A stretch of DNA of 64,000 nt, from the NCBI GenBank assembly GCA_965200785.1, contig CBDAVA010000003.1, positions 744,001 through 808,000 on the forward strand, written 5' to 3'. Below the pieces are notes generated by a model that saw only the letters and a list, made by a program, of their open reading frames with translations, had not been told where the DNA came from and searched no databases. This DNA comes from Bin95 sp965200785. Its GTDB lineage: Bacteria > Pseudomonadota > Alphaproteobacteria > Bin95. This document shows positions 23,908 through 34,526 of this stretch, piece after piece (position 1 is the first letter of the stretch; each line of letters begins with the position of its first letter). The translations under genes and the position numbers were made by a program.

Positions 23908-25308
23908 ATGCAATTCCGGGAAACGCTGGCGACCTATCTGGAACGGCGCATGGTGCGCATCCTCCTGCTGGGGATTATCAGCGGCTTTCCCTGGGTGCTG
24001 ATCGGCAGCAGCCTGAATCTCTGGCTGAAGGAAGACGGGCTGAGCCGCAGCACCATCGGCTGGGCGGGGCTGATTTTCGGCGTTTATGCGTTCAACTTCC
24101 TCTGGGCGCCGCTGATCGACCGAGTTCGCCTGCCCTGGATTTCGGCGCGCCTCGGCCACCGCCGATCCTGGATTGTCGTTCTGCAGGCGGTCATTCTCGT
24201 CTGTCTCGTGCTCTGGAGCACGGCCGAGCCTTCCGCGCAATTGTCGGTGGTGATCGCCGTCGGCCTTGTCATTGCGGTCGCATCCGCGACGCAGGACATC
24301 GTGATCGATGCGCTCCGGATCGAGCAGATCGGCGAGACCGAAGGCGGGTCCATGGCCGCAGGCGCCGCCACGGCCGTGGTCGGCTGGTGGACGGGCTACA
24401 AGCTCGGCGGCGTGGCGGCGCTGGAGACGGCCCAGTATTTCGAGCAGGCGGGCGTCGAACATTACTGGCAGGCGACCTTTCTCGTCCTCGGCATTCTGGT
24501 GGTGCTGTGCAATATCGGCCTCGCCTTTGTTCCCGAAGTCTCGGCGGCGGTCCGCGCGGCCGCGCAGCGCCGGGACGAAGACTCCATTGCTTCCAGATTC
24601 GGCGTCCCCGGTCCGCTGGGCCGCATCTGGGCATGGCTTGCCGGCACGCTTGTCGGGCCGCTGATGAGCTTTTTCCGCCGCAACGGCCTCGGGATCGCGG
24701 CGGCGGTGCTCGGCTTCATCTTCCTCTTCAAGATCGGCGAAGCGTTTATGGGCCGCATGTCGCTCATCTTCTACAAGGAGGTCGGCTTCTCGAAGTCGGA
24801 CATCGCGCTCTATTCCAAGAGCCTCGGCTGGGTCACCACCGTGGCGTTCACCGTGCTGGGCGGTCTGGTCGCAATCCGGATCGGCCTGGTCCGGGCGATG
24901 TTCGTCTCCGGCATCGCCATGGCGCTCACCAACCTGCTGTTCGCGCTCATGGCGTGGTCCGGAAAGTCGGAGCTTCTGTTCGCCGCAGCGGTTATCGCGG
25001 ACGATCTGACCAGCGCCTTCGCCACCGTCACCTTCGTTGCGTTCATCTCGATGCTGGTGGACCGGACCTATACGGCGACCCAATATGCCCTGCTCGCATC
25101 CATCGGCACGGCCGGGCGGACTCTCTTCGCGGCGTCCTCGGGCGAACTGGTGGACTGGCTGGAAGGCGATTGGGGCACCTTCTTCGTCATCACGACGCTG
25201 ATGGTGATCCCCTCCCTCGTCTGTCTCTGGGCCATCCGCAGCAAACTCGCCGACATGCTCGCCGGCGCCCAGGTGCGCCTGTTCGGCAAGCAGGCGGAAG
25301 GGGCGTGA
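23908..25308 (+). CDS. AmpG-like major facilitator transporter
   Basis: A 466-residue protein with about 12-14 hydrophobic segments. Early motifs GIISGFPWVLIGSSLNLWLKEDGLS and FLWAPLIDRVRLPW..GHRRSWI, plus ATQDIVIDALRIE, are typical of the AmpG family, which imports anhydromuropeptides into the cytoplasm during peptidoglycan recycling. It diverges from the dioxygenase operon across 101 bp, so a role in importing that operon's substrate is possible. The choice between the two roles is open. Confidence 0.8.
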   Translation: MQFRETLATYLERRMVRILLLGIISGFPWVLIGSSLNLWLKEDGLSRSTIGWAGLIFGVYAFNFLWAPLIDRVRLPWISARLGHRRSWIVVLQAVILVCLVLWSTAEPSAQLSVVIAVGLVIAVASATQDIVIDALRIEQIGETEGGSMAAGAATAVVGWWTGYKLGGVAALETAQYFEQAGVEHYWQATFLVLGILVVLCNIGLAFVPEVSAAVRAAAQRRDEDSIASRFGVPGPLGRIWAWLAGTLVGPLMSFFRRNGLGIAAAVLGFIFLFKIGEAFMGRMSLIFYKEVGFSKSDIALYSKSLGWVTTVAFTVLGGLVAIRIGLVRAMFVSGIAMALTNLLFALMAWSGKSELLFAAAVIADDLTSAFATVTFVAFISMLVDRTYTATQYALLASIGTAGRTLFAASSGELVDWLEGDWGTFFVITTLMVIPSLVCLWAIRSKLADMLAGAQVRLFGKQAEGA

Positions 25309-25446
25309 CGAAACGCCGGCGGTCATCGACCGAGACCCGTTTCACAATGCGTCGGGAATATGGCATCAGAGCATGATTTCGACGATTTTTCGTTGAATTG
25401 CTGCTTTGGAAGCATATGCTGAGCAGGTGAAACCGGGATTGCGCCG

Positions 25447-26658
25447 ATGATCTACAAGATCGAGATCGAGAATTTCTGCTCGATTCGCGACCGTCAGGTT
25501 CTGGATCTCAGGGTTCCCGCCAGCGTGCCGCAAGACAAGTACCGGCTGGCGGACTGCTGGCGCGGCTCGGCCGAGCGTGCTCCCAAGGTGGTCGCGGTCT
25601 TCGGCGCCAACGGCTCGGGCAAATCCAACCTCTTGCGCGCGGTATCGTTTGCGTCTTGGTTCATCGGGTCGAGCTTTGCTCGGCCGCCCGACGCGCGGAT
25701 TCCCCATAACCCCTTCAATGACGAGGCCTCGCTCGGCAAGCCGACCCGATTGAAGTTCTGGCTGTCATGGCTGGAGGACCTTCGCGCACTCGGCCGGGAC
25801 GATGCGGCGGAGTGCCCCTATTGCTATGAGCTTACGATAGCAAACGGTCACTCACGGAGGGTAATCGGCGAGGGCTTTTTCTTCTGGCCCGCTTCCTCGG
25901 GAAGAAAAACGCGCCTGATCGAGAGGTTCGAGGACGGCAGCGTGAAGGCTTCCGGGGCCTTCGGCCTCGCCGGCTACAAGGGGGCGCTGGAAAAAATCCT
26001 GCGACCGAACGCAAGCATGTTTTCGACGCTTGCGCAGCTTAATCATCCGATCGCCGCTGTCATCGCCAAAGCTGCCCAAAGCGTGCGGTCGAATATCTAT
26101 ATGGAGAGAGTCGGACCCGCGGACGAGAATGTATTGCGCAACTATATCCGAAACCCGGAACTGATTGAGAGGTTCAATCGGGAAATCGGCCGGATCGATA
26201 CCGGAGTCCGCGCCGTTGAGATGCGCCGTGGCCCGGCCGGGCCGGAAATGTGGTTCCATCATGACGAGTTATCCAGCCCCGTGCCTCTTGTCCATGAGAG
26301 CCACGGGACTCGTCAATTCCTCAAATTGTTCCCCATGATCTTGAGTGCTTTCGCTACGGGCCGCGCCGTGATTATCGATGAGCTCGACGCAGCGATCCAC
26401 TCGATGATCTTGCCGGAGATCGTAAGCTGGTTTCACGATCCCGTCCGCAATCCCCGCAACGCGCAGCTCTGGATAAGCTGCCACAATGTTTCGCTGCTCG
26501 AGGACCTGTCGAAGGACGAAATCGTGTTTTGCGAAAAGGACCGGCGAGGCAGGACAGAGATATACAGCCTCAATGACATCAAAGGCGTTCGGCGGGACGA
26601 CAATTATTACCGGAAATATCTCGGCGGCGTCTTCGGCGCGGTGCCGCGAATCGGCTAA
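25447..26658 (+). CDS. AAA/ABC-type ATPase, RloA/AbiLi-like component of a two-gene defence module
   Basis: A 403-residue SMC-like ATPase (AAA_15/AAA_21 type). It has Walker A FGANGSGKSNLL (residues 57-68), a signature-like ESHGTRQFLKLFP, Walker B AVIIDELDAAIH and the switch His in LWISCHNVSLLED. There is no nuclease domain fused to it. Its TAA overlaps the ATG of the RloB-like gene, so the two are coupled. ATPase-plus-TOPRIM/RloB pairs are found in abortive-infection systems (AbiL, and more distantly PARIS). The name used here is by analogy. Confidence 0.75.
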   Translation: MIYKIEIENFCSIRDRQVLDLRVPASVPQDKYRLADCWRGSAERAPKVVAVFGANGSGKSNLLRAVSFASWFIGSSFARPPDARIPHNPFNDEASLGKPTRLKFWLSWLEDLRALGRDDAAECPYCYELTIANGHSRRVIGEGFFFWPASSGRKTRLIERFEDGSVKASGAFGLAGYKGALEKILRPNASMFSTLAQLNHPIAAVIAKAAQSVRSNIYMERVGPADENVLRNYIRNPELIERFNREIGRIDTGVRAVEMRRGPAGPEMWFHHDELSSPVPLVHESHGTRQFLKLFPMILSAFATGRAVIIDELDAAIHSMILPEIVSWFHDPVRNPRNAQLWISCHNVSLLEDLSKDEIVFCEKDRRGRTEIYSLNDIKGVRRDDNYYRKYLGGVFGAVPRIG

Positions 26659-27218
26659 TGCCGCGAAGACGCGCTCATCGCCCGCAACGCAAGCGCATAT
26701 TTGCGGGTTGCGAAGGCGAAAGCGAAGTCGGATATGCGGCATTCATCGGGCTTCTTGCGGAAGAAGCCGGTATTCGAATCCATATCGACGCACGCATATG
26801 CCGCGGCGGCGATCCGCTGGCGATCGTTGAGGCGGCTGTCGGCGAGTTGGAGCGGCGCAGCAAGCAGAGGGGCGCTTATGCAGTTCGAGCGATCTTTCTT
26901 GACGCTGATCGGCGCGGAGAGGCGCTGGACCGCTCCGCTCGGGCGGACCGCTTGCTGCGGGACCACGGGTTTCAGCCGATCTGGTCCCGGCCGACCCTTG
27001 AGGCCCTGCTGCTGAAACACATGCCCGACTGCGAACGACTGGCGCCCACAACGCCGGCTTCGGCTCTTCGTGAACTACGGAAGCGTTGGCCCGAATATCG
27101 GAAAGGTATGTCGGCGGAGGGGTTGCGCGCCGGTATCGACCGCGCCGGGGCGATTCGCGCGGCAACCGCTGCCCCTGGGTTGCACAAGTTTCTCGATGCA
27201 ATCGGTCTTCTGCCCTGA
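26658..27218 (+). CDS. RloB-like TOPRIM protein, effector component of the defence module
   Basis: A 186-residue protein with a TOPRIM-like pattern: the first acidic residues in RKRIFAGCEGESEVGY (residues 11-26), then the Asp pair in AIFLDADRRGE. A late PTLEALLLKH corresponds to the family's conserved end. RloB-like proteins are thought to act as nucleases triggered by their partner ATPase. It is coupled to that ATPase by a TAATG overlap and has no other operon member. It ends 44 bp before the convergent HAD gene. Confidence 0.7.
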   Translation: MPRRRAHRPQRKRIFAGCEGESEVGYAAFIGLLAEEAGIRIHIDARICRGGDPLAIVEAAVGELERRSKQRGAYAVRAIFLDADRRGEALDRSARADRLLRDHGFQPIWSRPTLEALLLKHMPDCERLAPTTPASALRELRKRWPEYRKGMSAEGLRAGIDRAGAIRAATAAPGLHKFLDAIGLLP

Positions 27219-27262
27219 ATCCCGGCGAGCGACGGATGCGGGGGCCGCGAGACTGGCGCCTG

Positions 27263-27892
27263 TCACAATACCGGGTGGCCGAGGGCGGTTTCGAGGTCGG
27301 CGAGGGCCTGGGGTTCGGTCTCGACCTTGATCGTCGTCATGCCCATGGCGCGGGCGGGTTTCAGGTTGATGCCGAGATCGTCGAGGAACACGCAGGCCGG
27401 GGGCGCGACGCCCAGCCGCTCGCATACCATGCGGTAGAAGGCCGGCTCCGGCTTGCGGATGCCGATCTCGCGCGATTCAAAGACCGCATCGAACACCGCC
27501 ATCGCCTCGGCCACCTGCCGGCCGCGGGCGCCGCCTTGCTCCGGCGCGCGCATATTGTTGGTCAGACAGGCCGTGCGGTAGCGGGCCGCGACCGCCTTGA
27601 GCGCCGCCAGCATCCGGGGCCGCACCGGACCCTGGATGAGATCGAGCACCCGGCCGGCGTCGATCACGCAGCCCAGCGCCGCCGCCTCGGCTTCGAAGAG
27701 CCTGCAAAAACCGCCGCGGTCCACCTCGCTGCGCTCGAACAGCGCCCAGGCGTTGCGGTCCGGATTGCGGCTGTTGATGCGCCGGATAATTCCTTCCGGC
27801 AGTCCGTTGGCGCGTTCATAGCGCGCGAAGGCGTCGAACGGACTCTCCGTCACGACCCCGCCGAAATCCCACAGCACGGCCTCGATCGTCAC
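27263..27892 (-). CDS. HAD-superfamily hydrolase (subfamily IA)
   Basis: A 209-residue phosphatase-like protein. It has nucleophile Asp9 in LWDFGGV, the motif II Thr in ACLTNNMR, the motif III Lys in SREIGIRKPEPAFY, and motif IV acids in VFLDDLGINLKPA. The GGV variant in motif I is typical of epoxide-hydrolase-N-terminal-like and YihX-like HADs. The substrate is unknown. The GTG start overlaps the DauA-like stop codon (GTGA), so the two genes are coupled. Confidence 0.85.
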   Translation of the reverse strand: MTIEAVLWDFGGVVTESPFDAFARYERANGLPEGIIRRINSRNPDRNAWALFERSEVDRGGFCRLFEAEAAALGCVIDAGRVLDLIQGPVRPRMLAALKAVAARYRTACLTNNMRAPEQGGARGRQVAEAMAVFDAVFESREIGIRKPEPAFYRMVCERLGVAPPACVFLDDLGINLKPARAMGMTTIKVETEPQALADLETALGHPVL

Positions 27893-28995
27893 GACATGCC
27901 TCCTCTGAACCGGGCGGGGCCGAGCACGGCCTCCTCGAGCCCGAGATCGGCGAGCGGCGCCGGCAGGCCCTCTCCGGCGACGAGCGCCGCCACCACCCGG
28001 CCCATGGCGGGCGCCGTCTGGATGCCGTACCCGCCCTGCCCGGCGCACCAGAAAAAGCCGGGAACGGCGGGATCGAAACCCGCCACAGGCGTCTTGTCGG
28101 CAACGAAGCTGCGCAGCCCCGCCCAGCGCCGTTCGATGCGGCGGATGCGGAAGCGGGCGGCGCGTTCGATCCGGTCCACCGCGATCGCCACATCGATCTC
28201 CTCCGGCTGCGCATCGCAAGGCGGCGAAGGCGTTTCATCGGCGGGCGAGCCCAGCACGCGGCCCGACTCCGGCTTGAAATAGAACTGCTCATCGACATCG
28301 ACCGCCATCGGCCAGTCGCCCGCATCGGCATCGAACATGAAGGCGGTCCGCCGCTTCGGCACCAGGCCGACCGGCGCCGCGCCGGCAAGCGCGGCAATCT
28401 CGTCCGCCCAGGCGCCCGCGGCGTTCACCACCACCGCCGCCTCGACCTCCCCGCCGTCAGCCAGCGTGATGCGCCACTTGCCCGCCCTGCGCTCCAGCAC
28501 CGCCACCTCCGCATTGCGGCGCAGCGGCACGCCCCGCAGAAATCCGCGGTGCAGGGCGTGGACATCAATATCCGCCGCCTCCGGTTCATACACGCCTCCC
28601 GCCACATAGTCGGGGCGGAGCGCCGGAATCGACCGGCAAACCGCATCACTGTCCAGCATCCGGATTTCCGGGACGAATTGCCGCCCGTCACGGAACGCGG
28701 CCTCAAGCGACGCCGACTGGTCTGCGCGGCCGAACAGAACCAGGCCGCGCGGCGTGAGCAGCGGCGTCTCGGTGAAGCCCGGCGGCGGGGCGTCGAAGAA
28801 CGATTCCGAGGCCACCGTCAGCGCCCGGATCGCCGCATTGCCGTATGCCTGTGTATAGAGCGCCGCCGAACGCCCGGTGGTGTGGTAGCCGGGCTGGTCC
28901 TCGCGCTCCAGCAGCACGACCTCGAACCGGCGCGCAAGAAAATGCGCCGCCGATGCGCCGGCCATGCCCGCGCCGATAACCGCGATGTCAGGCAT
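27889..28995 (-). CDS. FAD-dependent D-amino acid dehydrogenase, DauA-like (D-arginine dehydrogenase family)
   Basis: A 368-residue DAO-type flavoprotein. It starts with the VIGAGMAGASAAHFLA dinucleotide fold and has QPGYHTTGRSAALYTQAYGN, PKRRTAFMF, FYFKPESGRVLGSPADE, WAGLRSFVADKTPVAG and GQGGYGIQTAPAMG. These match Pseudomonas DauA closely as I recall it. DauA oxidises D-arginine and other D-amino acids to 2-oxo acids. No dauB or dauR homologue is adjacent, so the exact substrate is uncertain. It diverges from mreB. Confidence 0.85.
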   Translation of the reverse strand: MPDIAVIGAGMAGASAAHFLARRFEVVLLEREDQPGYHTTGRSAALYTQAYGNAAIRALTVASESFFDAPPPGFTETPLLTPRGLVLFGRADQSASLEAAFRDGRQFVPEIRMLDSDAVCRSIPALRPDYVAGGVYEPEAADIDVHALHRGFLRGVPLRRNAEVAVLERRAGKWRITLADGGEVEAAVVVNAAGAWADEIAALAGAAPVGLVPKRRTAFMFDADAGDWPMAVDVDEQFYFKPESGRVLGSPADETPSPPCDAQPEEIDVAIAVDRIERAARFRIRRIERRWAGLRSFVADKTPVAGFDPAVPGFFWCAGQGGYGIQTAPAMGRVVAALVAGEGLPAPLADLGLEEAVLGPARFRGGMS

Positions 28996-29129
28996 CGATG
29001 TCTCTCCGGGCGCGTTGCCGCGCTGTTCCGGTTTGCGTGCAAACGCCGCCTCTACTGTCGCACCCGGCGGCTTTACCCTATATAGTGCATCCGGTTTCCG
29101 ATATCCCGTGGATTTGGTGCTGCCCTTCC

Positions 29130-30164
<1,035 letters not shown>

Positions 30165-30178
30165 GGGAGCAGCCGGTA

Positions 30179-31045
30179 TTGCAGGAGCAGCGTGCAGGGC
30201 CCGAGGTCAAGGCAGAAACGCCGGTCCAGGCGACCTTGCGGCGCGCCGTGTTTGCGCTGCTCGTCACCCTGTCGCTGGGCGCGCTCGTTATTGGCAAGGC
30301 GGAGGTCTATGTCTTCGACTGGGTGAAGGGCACGGTCGGCGATCTGCTGGCGCCCGTTCTCGACGCCGTCGCAACGCCGGTGAGAACGGCGCGCCTGCTG
30401 GGCACCAATATCGGCCGGGTGGCCGCCCTGACCGAGGAAAACGCCCGCCTCCGGGCCGAGAACGCGCAGCTTCGCCGGTGGCAGGCATTGGCGCGGCGGC
30501 TGGACGGGCAGAACCGCCAACTGCGCCGGCTGCTGCAGTTCGACCCGGGCGAGGAGGTGCACACGGTCGCCGCCCGCGCCATCGCCGATACCGGAGGCCC
30601 CTATGCGCGCAGCCTGCTCCTGGATGCCGGGCGCCGCCAGGGCATTCGCGCGAACCAGGCGGTCATCTCGGGCGAAGGGCTGATCGGGCGGGTGATGTCG
30701 GCGGGCGTGCGGAGCGCGCGGGTGCTGCTGATAACAGACCGGCGCTCGCATGTGCCGGTATTGGCCGGCGCGAACCGTGTTCATGCAATTCTGGTCGGCG
30801 ACAACGGCGCCCGCCCCTATTTGCGTTTCCTGCCCCGCAACGCCGCCATTGCGCCCGGAGACGTGATCGTGACCTCTGGGCGCGGCGGGCTGTTCCCCGC
30901 CGGCCTTCCGGTCGGCGATGTCGGCGCTGCGCCGCGGCCCGGCGGCGAGGTCGAGGTCGTGCCGCATGTCGATTGGACCCGGCTGCAATTCGTCCGGGTG
31001 ATTGACCGCCCGCCGCCCGCCCTGGCCGCGCTGGCGGCGGAATAG
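30179..31045 (+). CDS. mreC: Rod shape-determining protein MreC
   Basis: A 288-residue bitopic protein. A short cytoplasmic tail is followed by a membrane helix (AVFALLVTLSLGALVIGKA, residues 23-41), a coiled coil (LTEENARLRAENAQLRR, near 85-100) and a periplasmic beta-rich pair of domains with LLLDAGRRQGIRANQAV and ITDRRSHVPV. It links MreB to PBP2. The start is TTG, 14 bp after mreB, with GGGGAGC upstream. Confidence 0.93.
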   Translation: MQEQRAGPEVKAETPVQATLRRAVFALLVTLSLGALVIGKAEVYVFDWVKGTVGDLLAPVLDAVATPVRTARLLGTNIGRVAALTEENARLRAENAQLRRWQALARRLDGQNRQLRRLLQFDPGEEVHTVAARAIADTGGPYARSLLLDAGRRQGIRANQAVISGEGLIGRVMSAGVRSARVLLITDRRSHVPVLAGANRVHAILVGDNGARPYLRFLPRNAAIAPGDVIVTSGRGGLFPAGLPVGDVGAAPRPGGEVEVVPHVDWTRLQFVRVIDRPPPALAALAAE

Positions 31046-31543
31046 ATGCTGGCGCATCTCGACCGGGCGGCGCGCGCGGCGGTTCCGGGCGCAAGCATTG
31101 CAGCGCTGCTGCTTGTCTCTCTGGTGCCCTGGGCCGGAGACCGGGCGGCGCCGGCGCTGGGCATCGCCGCGCTGCATTACTGGGCCGGCAGGCGGCCCGA
31201 TCTGGTGCCGGCGCTGCTCGCCTTTGCCGCCGGGCTTGTCCATGACAGCATTTCGGACACGCCGTTCGGCCTTATGGCCCTTGTCTATCTGTTCGTTTTC
31301 GGCGCGGCGCGCAGCCAGCGTTTCCTGGTCGCGGGGCAGTCTTTCGTCATTGGCTGGGCGCTGTTTTCGATCGTGGCGCTCATGGCGAGCGCCATCGCCT
31401 GGATCGGCGCCTCGCTCTATTACGGCGCGGTGCTGGCGGTCGGCGCGCCGGCGGCCGTGCTGCTGCTGACCGTGCTGACCTACCCGGCGGTGGCGGGCGC
31501 ATTGGCGCTTCTCGATGCAGCGGCGCTGGGGCGGGCGGTATAA
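31046..31543 (+). CDS. mreD: Rod shape-determining protein MreD
   Basis: A 165-residue integral membrane protein with about five helices. It has the MreD hallmark ALLAFAAGLVHDSISDTPFG in the second helix-loop region and a hydrophobic C-terminal half. It is part of the elongasome. It starts immediately after the mreC stop codon, and its own stop overlaps the PBP2 start (TAATG), showing tight coupling. Confidence 0.88.
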   Translation: MLAHLDRAARAAVPGASIAALLLVSLVPWAGDRAAPALGIAALHYWAGRRPDLVPALLAFAAGLVHDSISDTPFGLMALVYLFVFGAARSQRFLVAGQSFVIGWALFSIVALMASAIAWIGASLYYGAVLAVGAPAAVLLLTVLTYPAVAGALALLDAAALGRAV

Positions 31544-33354
31544 TGGCCGGCAGACGCAGCCGGGAGCGCCTCATCGGCCGCCGCGCCCTCATTCTCGGCG
31601 GCGTCCAGCTTGGCATGATCGGCCTGCTGGCGGGGCGTCTGGTGCAGTTGCAGGTGGTGCAGGGCGAGCGCTATGCGCAGCGCGCCGAGGACAACCGCAC
31701 CGCCGAGCGCCTGCTTGCATCTCCGCGCGGCGAAATCCTCGACCGGCGCGGCCGCCCGCTGGCCCGCAATCAGGAAACCTATCGGCTGCTGCTTGTGCCG
31801 GAGCAGGCCGGGCCGCTCGACGCCGCGCTCGACGATATCGCCCGCATCGCCCCGCTCGGCCCGGCCGCGCGCGAACGCATCCGCAATACCGCGCGGAAAC
31901 AGCCGGGTTTCGAATCGGTGGTGGTTCTGGATGATATTTCCTGGGAGGAAATGGCCCGGCTGTCGCTGGCGATTGCGGAGCGCGACGGCATCTCCACCAG
32001 CGCCGCGCAACGCCGGATCTATCCGCTGGGGCCCGCCGCGGCGCACATCATCGGTTATGTCGGGCGCGTTTCCGAACGGGACCTGAGAGAGGCCGGCGCC
32101 GCGTCGGTGCTTCGCCTGCCGGACGCGCGCATCGGAAAAACCGGGGTCGAGCGCACGCAGGAGAAGGTCTTGCGCGGCACCGCCGGCACGCGCCTGGTCG
32201 AGGTCACCTCCGCCGGACGCCAGCGGCGCGAGCTGGGGCGGCAGGAAGGCTATTCCGGCGAGACGCTGCGCCTCACCCTCGATGCCGAACTCCAGGCGTT
32301 CACGGCCGGCATGTTCGGCGAACAGACCGGTGCGGCGGCGTTGATGGATGTCGAGACCGGCGGCGTGCTCGCCCTGGCGTCGTCTCCGAGCTTCGATCCG
32401 AGCATGTTCCATGACGGCATTGCGGACAGGCGGGACTGGCAGGCGCTCGTCTCGCATCCGCTGCATCCGCTCAGCAACCGCGCCGTATCGGGCCAGTATG
32501 CGCCGGGTTCGACATTCAAGATCGCCGTGGCGCTGGCGGCCCTGGAGGTCGGGGCGGTATCGCCGGATCAGCGCTTCTTCTGCAACGGGGTCCACGAACT
32601 CGGCACCGGGCGGTTCCATTGCTGGCGCCGGGGCGGCCACGGCCATGTCGATCTCTTCCGGGCGCTCCAGCAGTCTTGCGATGTGTATTTCTACGAGATT
32701 GCCCAGAGGACCGGCATAGACCGGATTGCGGAGACGGCCGCAAAGCTCGGTTTCGGAGAGCCGACCGGGATCGAGCTGCCGGGCGAGAGCGGCGGCCTCA
32801 TCCCGACCAAGGCCTGGAAGCGGCGGGTCCGCGACGAGTCCTGGCATGTCGGCGAAACGCTGATTGCCGGCATCGGCCAGGGCTATGTGCTGGCGACCCC
32901 CCTGCAACTGGCGACGATGACCGCGCGGCTCGCCAATGGCGAACACGCGGTTTCCCCCAGGCTGCTCGGCGGCGCTGCTGCGCCGCCGCTCGGCATCCGC
33001 AATCGGCATTTGCAGGTGGTGCGCGCCGCTCTGGAGGCCGTCACTGGCTCGCGGCGGGGCACGGCCTGGGCCGCCCGTATCAAGGAGGCCGGGTTCGAGA
33101 TGGCCGGCAAGACCGGCACCTCGCAGGTTCGGCGGATTTCGGCGCTGGAGCGGCGCCTCGGCGTGCGCAAGAACGAAGACCTGCCGTGGGAAAAGCGCGA
33201 TCACGCGGTGTTTGTGGGCTATGCGCCGCTGCAGAAACCGCGCTATGCGGCGGCGGTGATTGTCGAGCATGGCGGCAGCGGGTCCAAGGCGGCGGCGCCG
33301 CTGGCCCGCGACCTGCTGCTGGCTGCGCAAAAAGCAGAAACGCTCGCACTGTGA
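31543..33354 (+). CDS. mrdA: Penicillin-binding protein 2 (elongation-specific transpeptidase)
   Basis: A 603-residue class B PBP. It has an N-terminal membrane anchor (ALILGGVQLGMIGLLAGRLVQ) and a dimerisation domain with RGEILDRRGRPLARN. The transpeptidase domain has nucleophile Ser323 in the GSTFK box, a QSCDVYF (SxN-type) motif and the late AGKTGTSQV (KTG) motif. It crosslinks peptidoglycan during lateral growth together with RodA and is a beta-lactam target. Its GTGA end overlaps the rodA start. Confidence 0.96.
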   Translation: MAGRRSRERLIGRRALILGGVQLGMIGLLAGRLVQLQVVQGERYAQRAEDNRTAERLLASPRGEILDRRGRPLARNQETYRLLLVPEQAGPLDAALDDIARIAPLGPAARERIRNTARKQPGFESVVVLDDISWEEMARLSLAIAERDGISTSAAQRRIYPLGPAAAHIIGYVGRVSERDLREAGAASVLRLPDARIGKTGVERTQEKVLRGTAGTRLVEVTSAGRQRRELGRQEGYSGETLRLTLDAELQAFTAGMFGEQTGAAALMDVETGGVLALASSPSFDPSMFHDGIADRRDWQALVSHPLHPLSNRAVSGQYAPGSTFKIAVALAALEVGAVSPDQRFFCNGVHELGTGRFHCWRRGGHGHVDLFRALQQSCDVYFYEIAQRTGIDRIAETAAKLGFGEPTGIELPGESGGLIPTKAWKRRVRDESWHVGETLIAGIGQGYVLATPLQLATMTARLANGEHAVSPRLLGGAAAPPLGIRNRHLQVVRAALEAVTGSRRGTAWAARIKEAGFEMAGKTGTSQVRRISALERRLGVRKNEDLPWEKRDHAVFVGYAPLQKPRYAAAVIVEHGGSGSKAAAPLARDLLLAAQKAETLAL

Positions 33355-34526
33355 AGGCCTGGGAAGTCAGGCGGCCGGGCCTCGGAATCGGCGGGCTGCT
33401 GCTGCGCATCGACTGGGTGCTGGTCATCCTGCTGACCCTCGCAACGGCTATCGGTTTCGCCATGCTGTATTCCGCCGCCGGGGGCGATATCCGGCCGTGG
33501 GCCGGCGCCCACGCGCTGCGGTTTGCTGCCGGTCTGCCGGTCATGCTGGCTCTCGCGCTGATCAATATCCGGTTCTGGCTGCGCTTCGCCTATCTGTTCT
33601 ATGCCGGCGCCCTGCTGCTGCTGGCCGGCGTGGAAGTCATGGGCGATGTCGGCATGGGCGCCCAGCGCTGGATCAGGCTCGGTCCGTTGTCGATCCAGCC
33701 TTCCGAGATCATGAAGATCGCCCTGGTGCTGGCGCTTGCCCGCCATTTTCATGTTCGCGACGAACGCGAGGCCAATCGCTGGCCCAGCCTGCTGCTGGCG
33801 GTGGCGCTCATCGCGGCGCCGGCGCTGCTTGTTGCGCGCCAGCCGGACCTCGGCACGGCGCTGATGATCGCCTCCGGCGGGGCGGCATTGCTGTTTCTGG
33901 GCGGCATCTCCTGGTATGTGTTCGCGGCCGGCGGCGTCGGTGCGGCGGCGCTGGTGCCGGCGGTCTGGCTCAGGCTGAAGGACTATCAGCGCGACCGGAT
34001 CCTCACCTTTCTCGACCCTGAACGGGACCTCGCCGGCGCCGGCTATCACGGCTACCAGTCGAAGGTCGGCATCGGCTCGGGCGGCGAGTTCGGCAAGGGC
34101 TATCTCGAGGGCACGCAGAGCCATCTGGGCTTCCTGCCCGAGAGTCACACCGATTTCATTTTCACCGTGATTTCCGAGGAGTTCGGACTCGCCGGCGGCC
34201 TCTTCATCCTGGCGCTCTACCTCGCCATACTGGGTTACGGCTTCGCCATCGGTTTCACGGCCCGGAACGATTTTGCGCGCCTCGTGGCCTTTGGCGTCAC
34301 CTTTACGTTCTTCCTGTTCGTCTTTGTCAATATCGCCATGGTCGCCGGCATGATCCCGGTGGTCGGCGTCCCCCTGCCTTTCATATCCTATGGCGGCACG
34401 GCGATGCTGACGCTCCAGGCCGGCTTCGGCCTTGTGCTGTCGGCCAAGGTTTACAGCGATGTGGAGATAGACGCCGATGCGGACGGCCAGGCGGCCAAGC
34501 CCGGATCGATGGCGGCGATGCGCTGA
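33351..34526 (+). CDS. rodA: Peptidoglycan glycosyltransferase RodA
   Basis: A 391-residue SEDS-family polymerase with about ten membrane helices. Family motifs are MGAQRWIRLGPLSIQPSEIMKIA, ARQPDLGTAL, LPESHTDFIFTVISEEFG (carrying the catalytic-region Asp) and VPLPFISYGGTAML. The GTG overlapping the mrdA stop is chosen; longer frames upstream run inside mrdA. The last 76 bp overlap the convergent methyltransferase gene. Confidence 0.95.
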   Translation: MKAWEVRRPGLGIGGLLLRIDWVLVILLTLATAIGFAMLYSAAGGDIRPWAGAHALRFAAGLPVMLALALINIRFWLRFAYLFYAGALLLLAGVEVMGDVGMGAQRWIRLGPLSIQPSEIMKIALVLALARHFHVRDEREANRWPSLLLAVALIAAPALLVARQPDLGTALMIASGGAALLFLGGISWYVFAAGGVGAAALVPAVWLRLKDYQRDRILTFLDPERDLAGAGYHGYQSKVGIGSGGEFGKGYLEGTQSHLGFLPESHTDFIFTVISEEFGLAGGLFILALYLAILGYGFAIGFTARNDFARLVAFGVTFTFFLFVFVNIAMVAGMIPVVGVPLPFISYGGTAMLTLQAGFGLVLSAKVYSDVEIDADADGQAAKPGSMAAMR

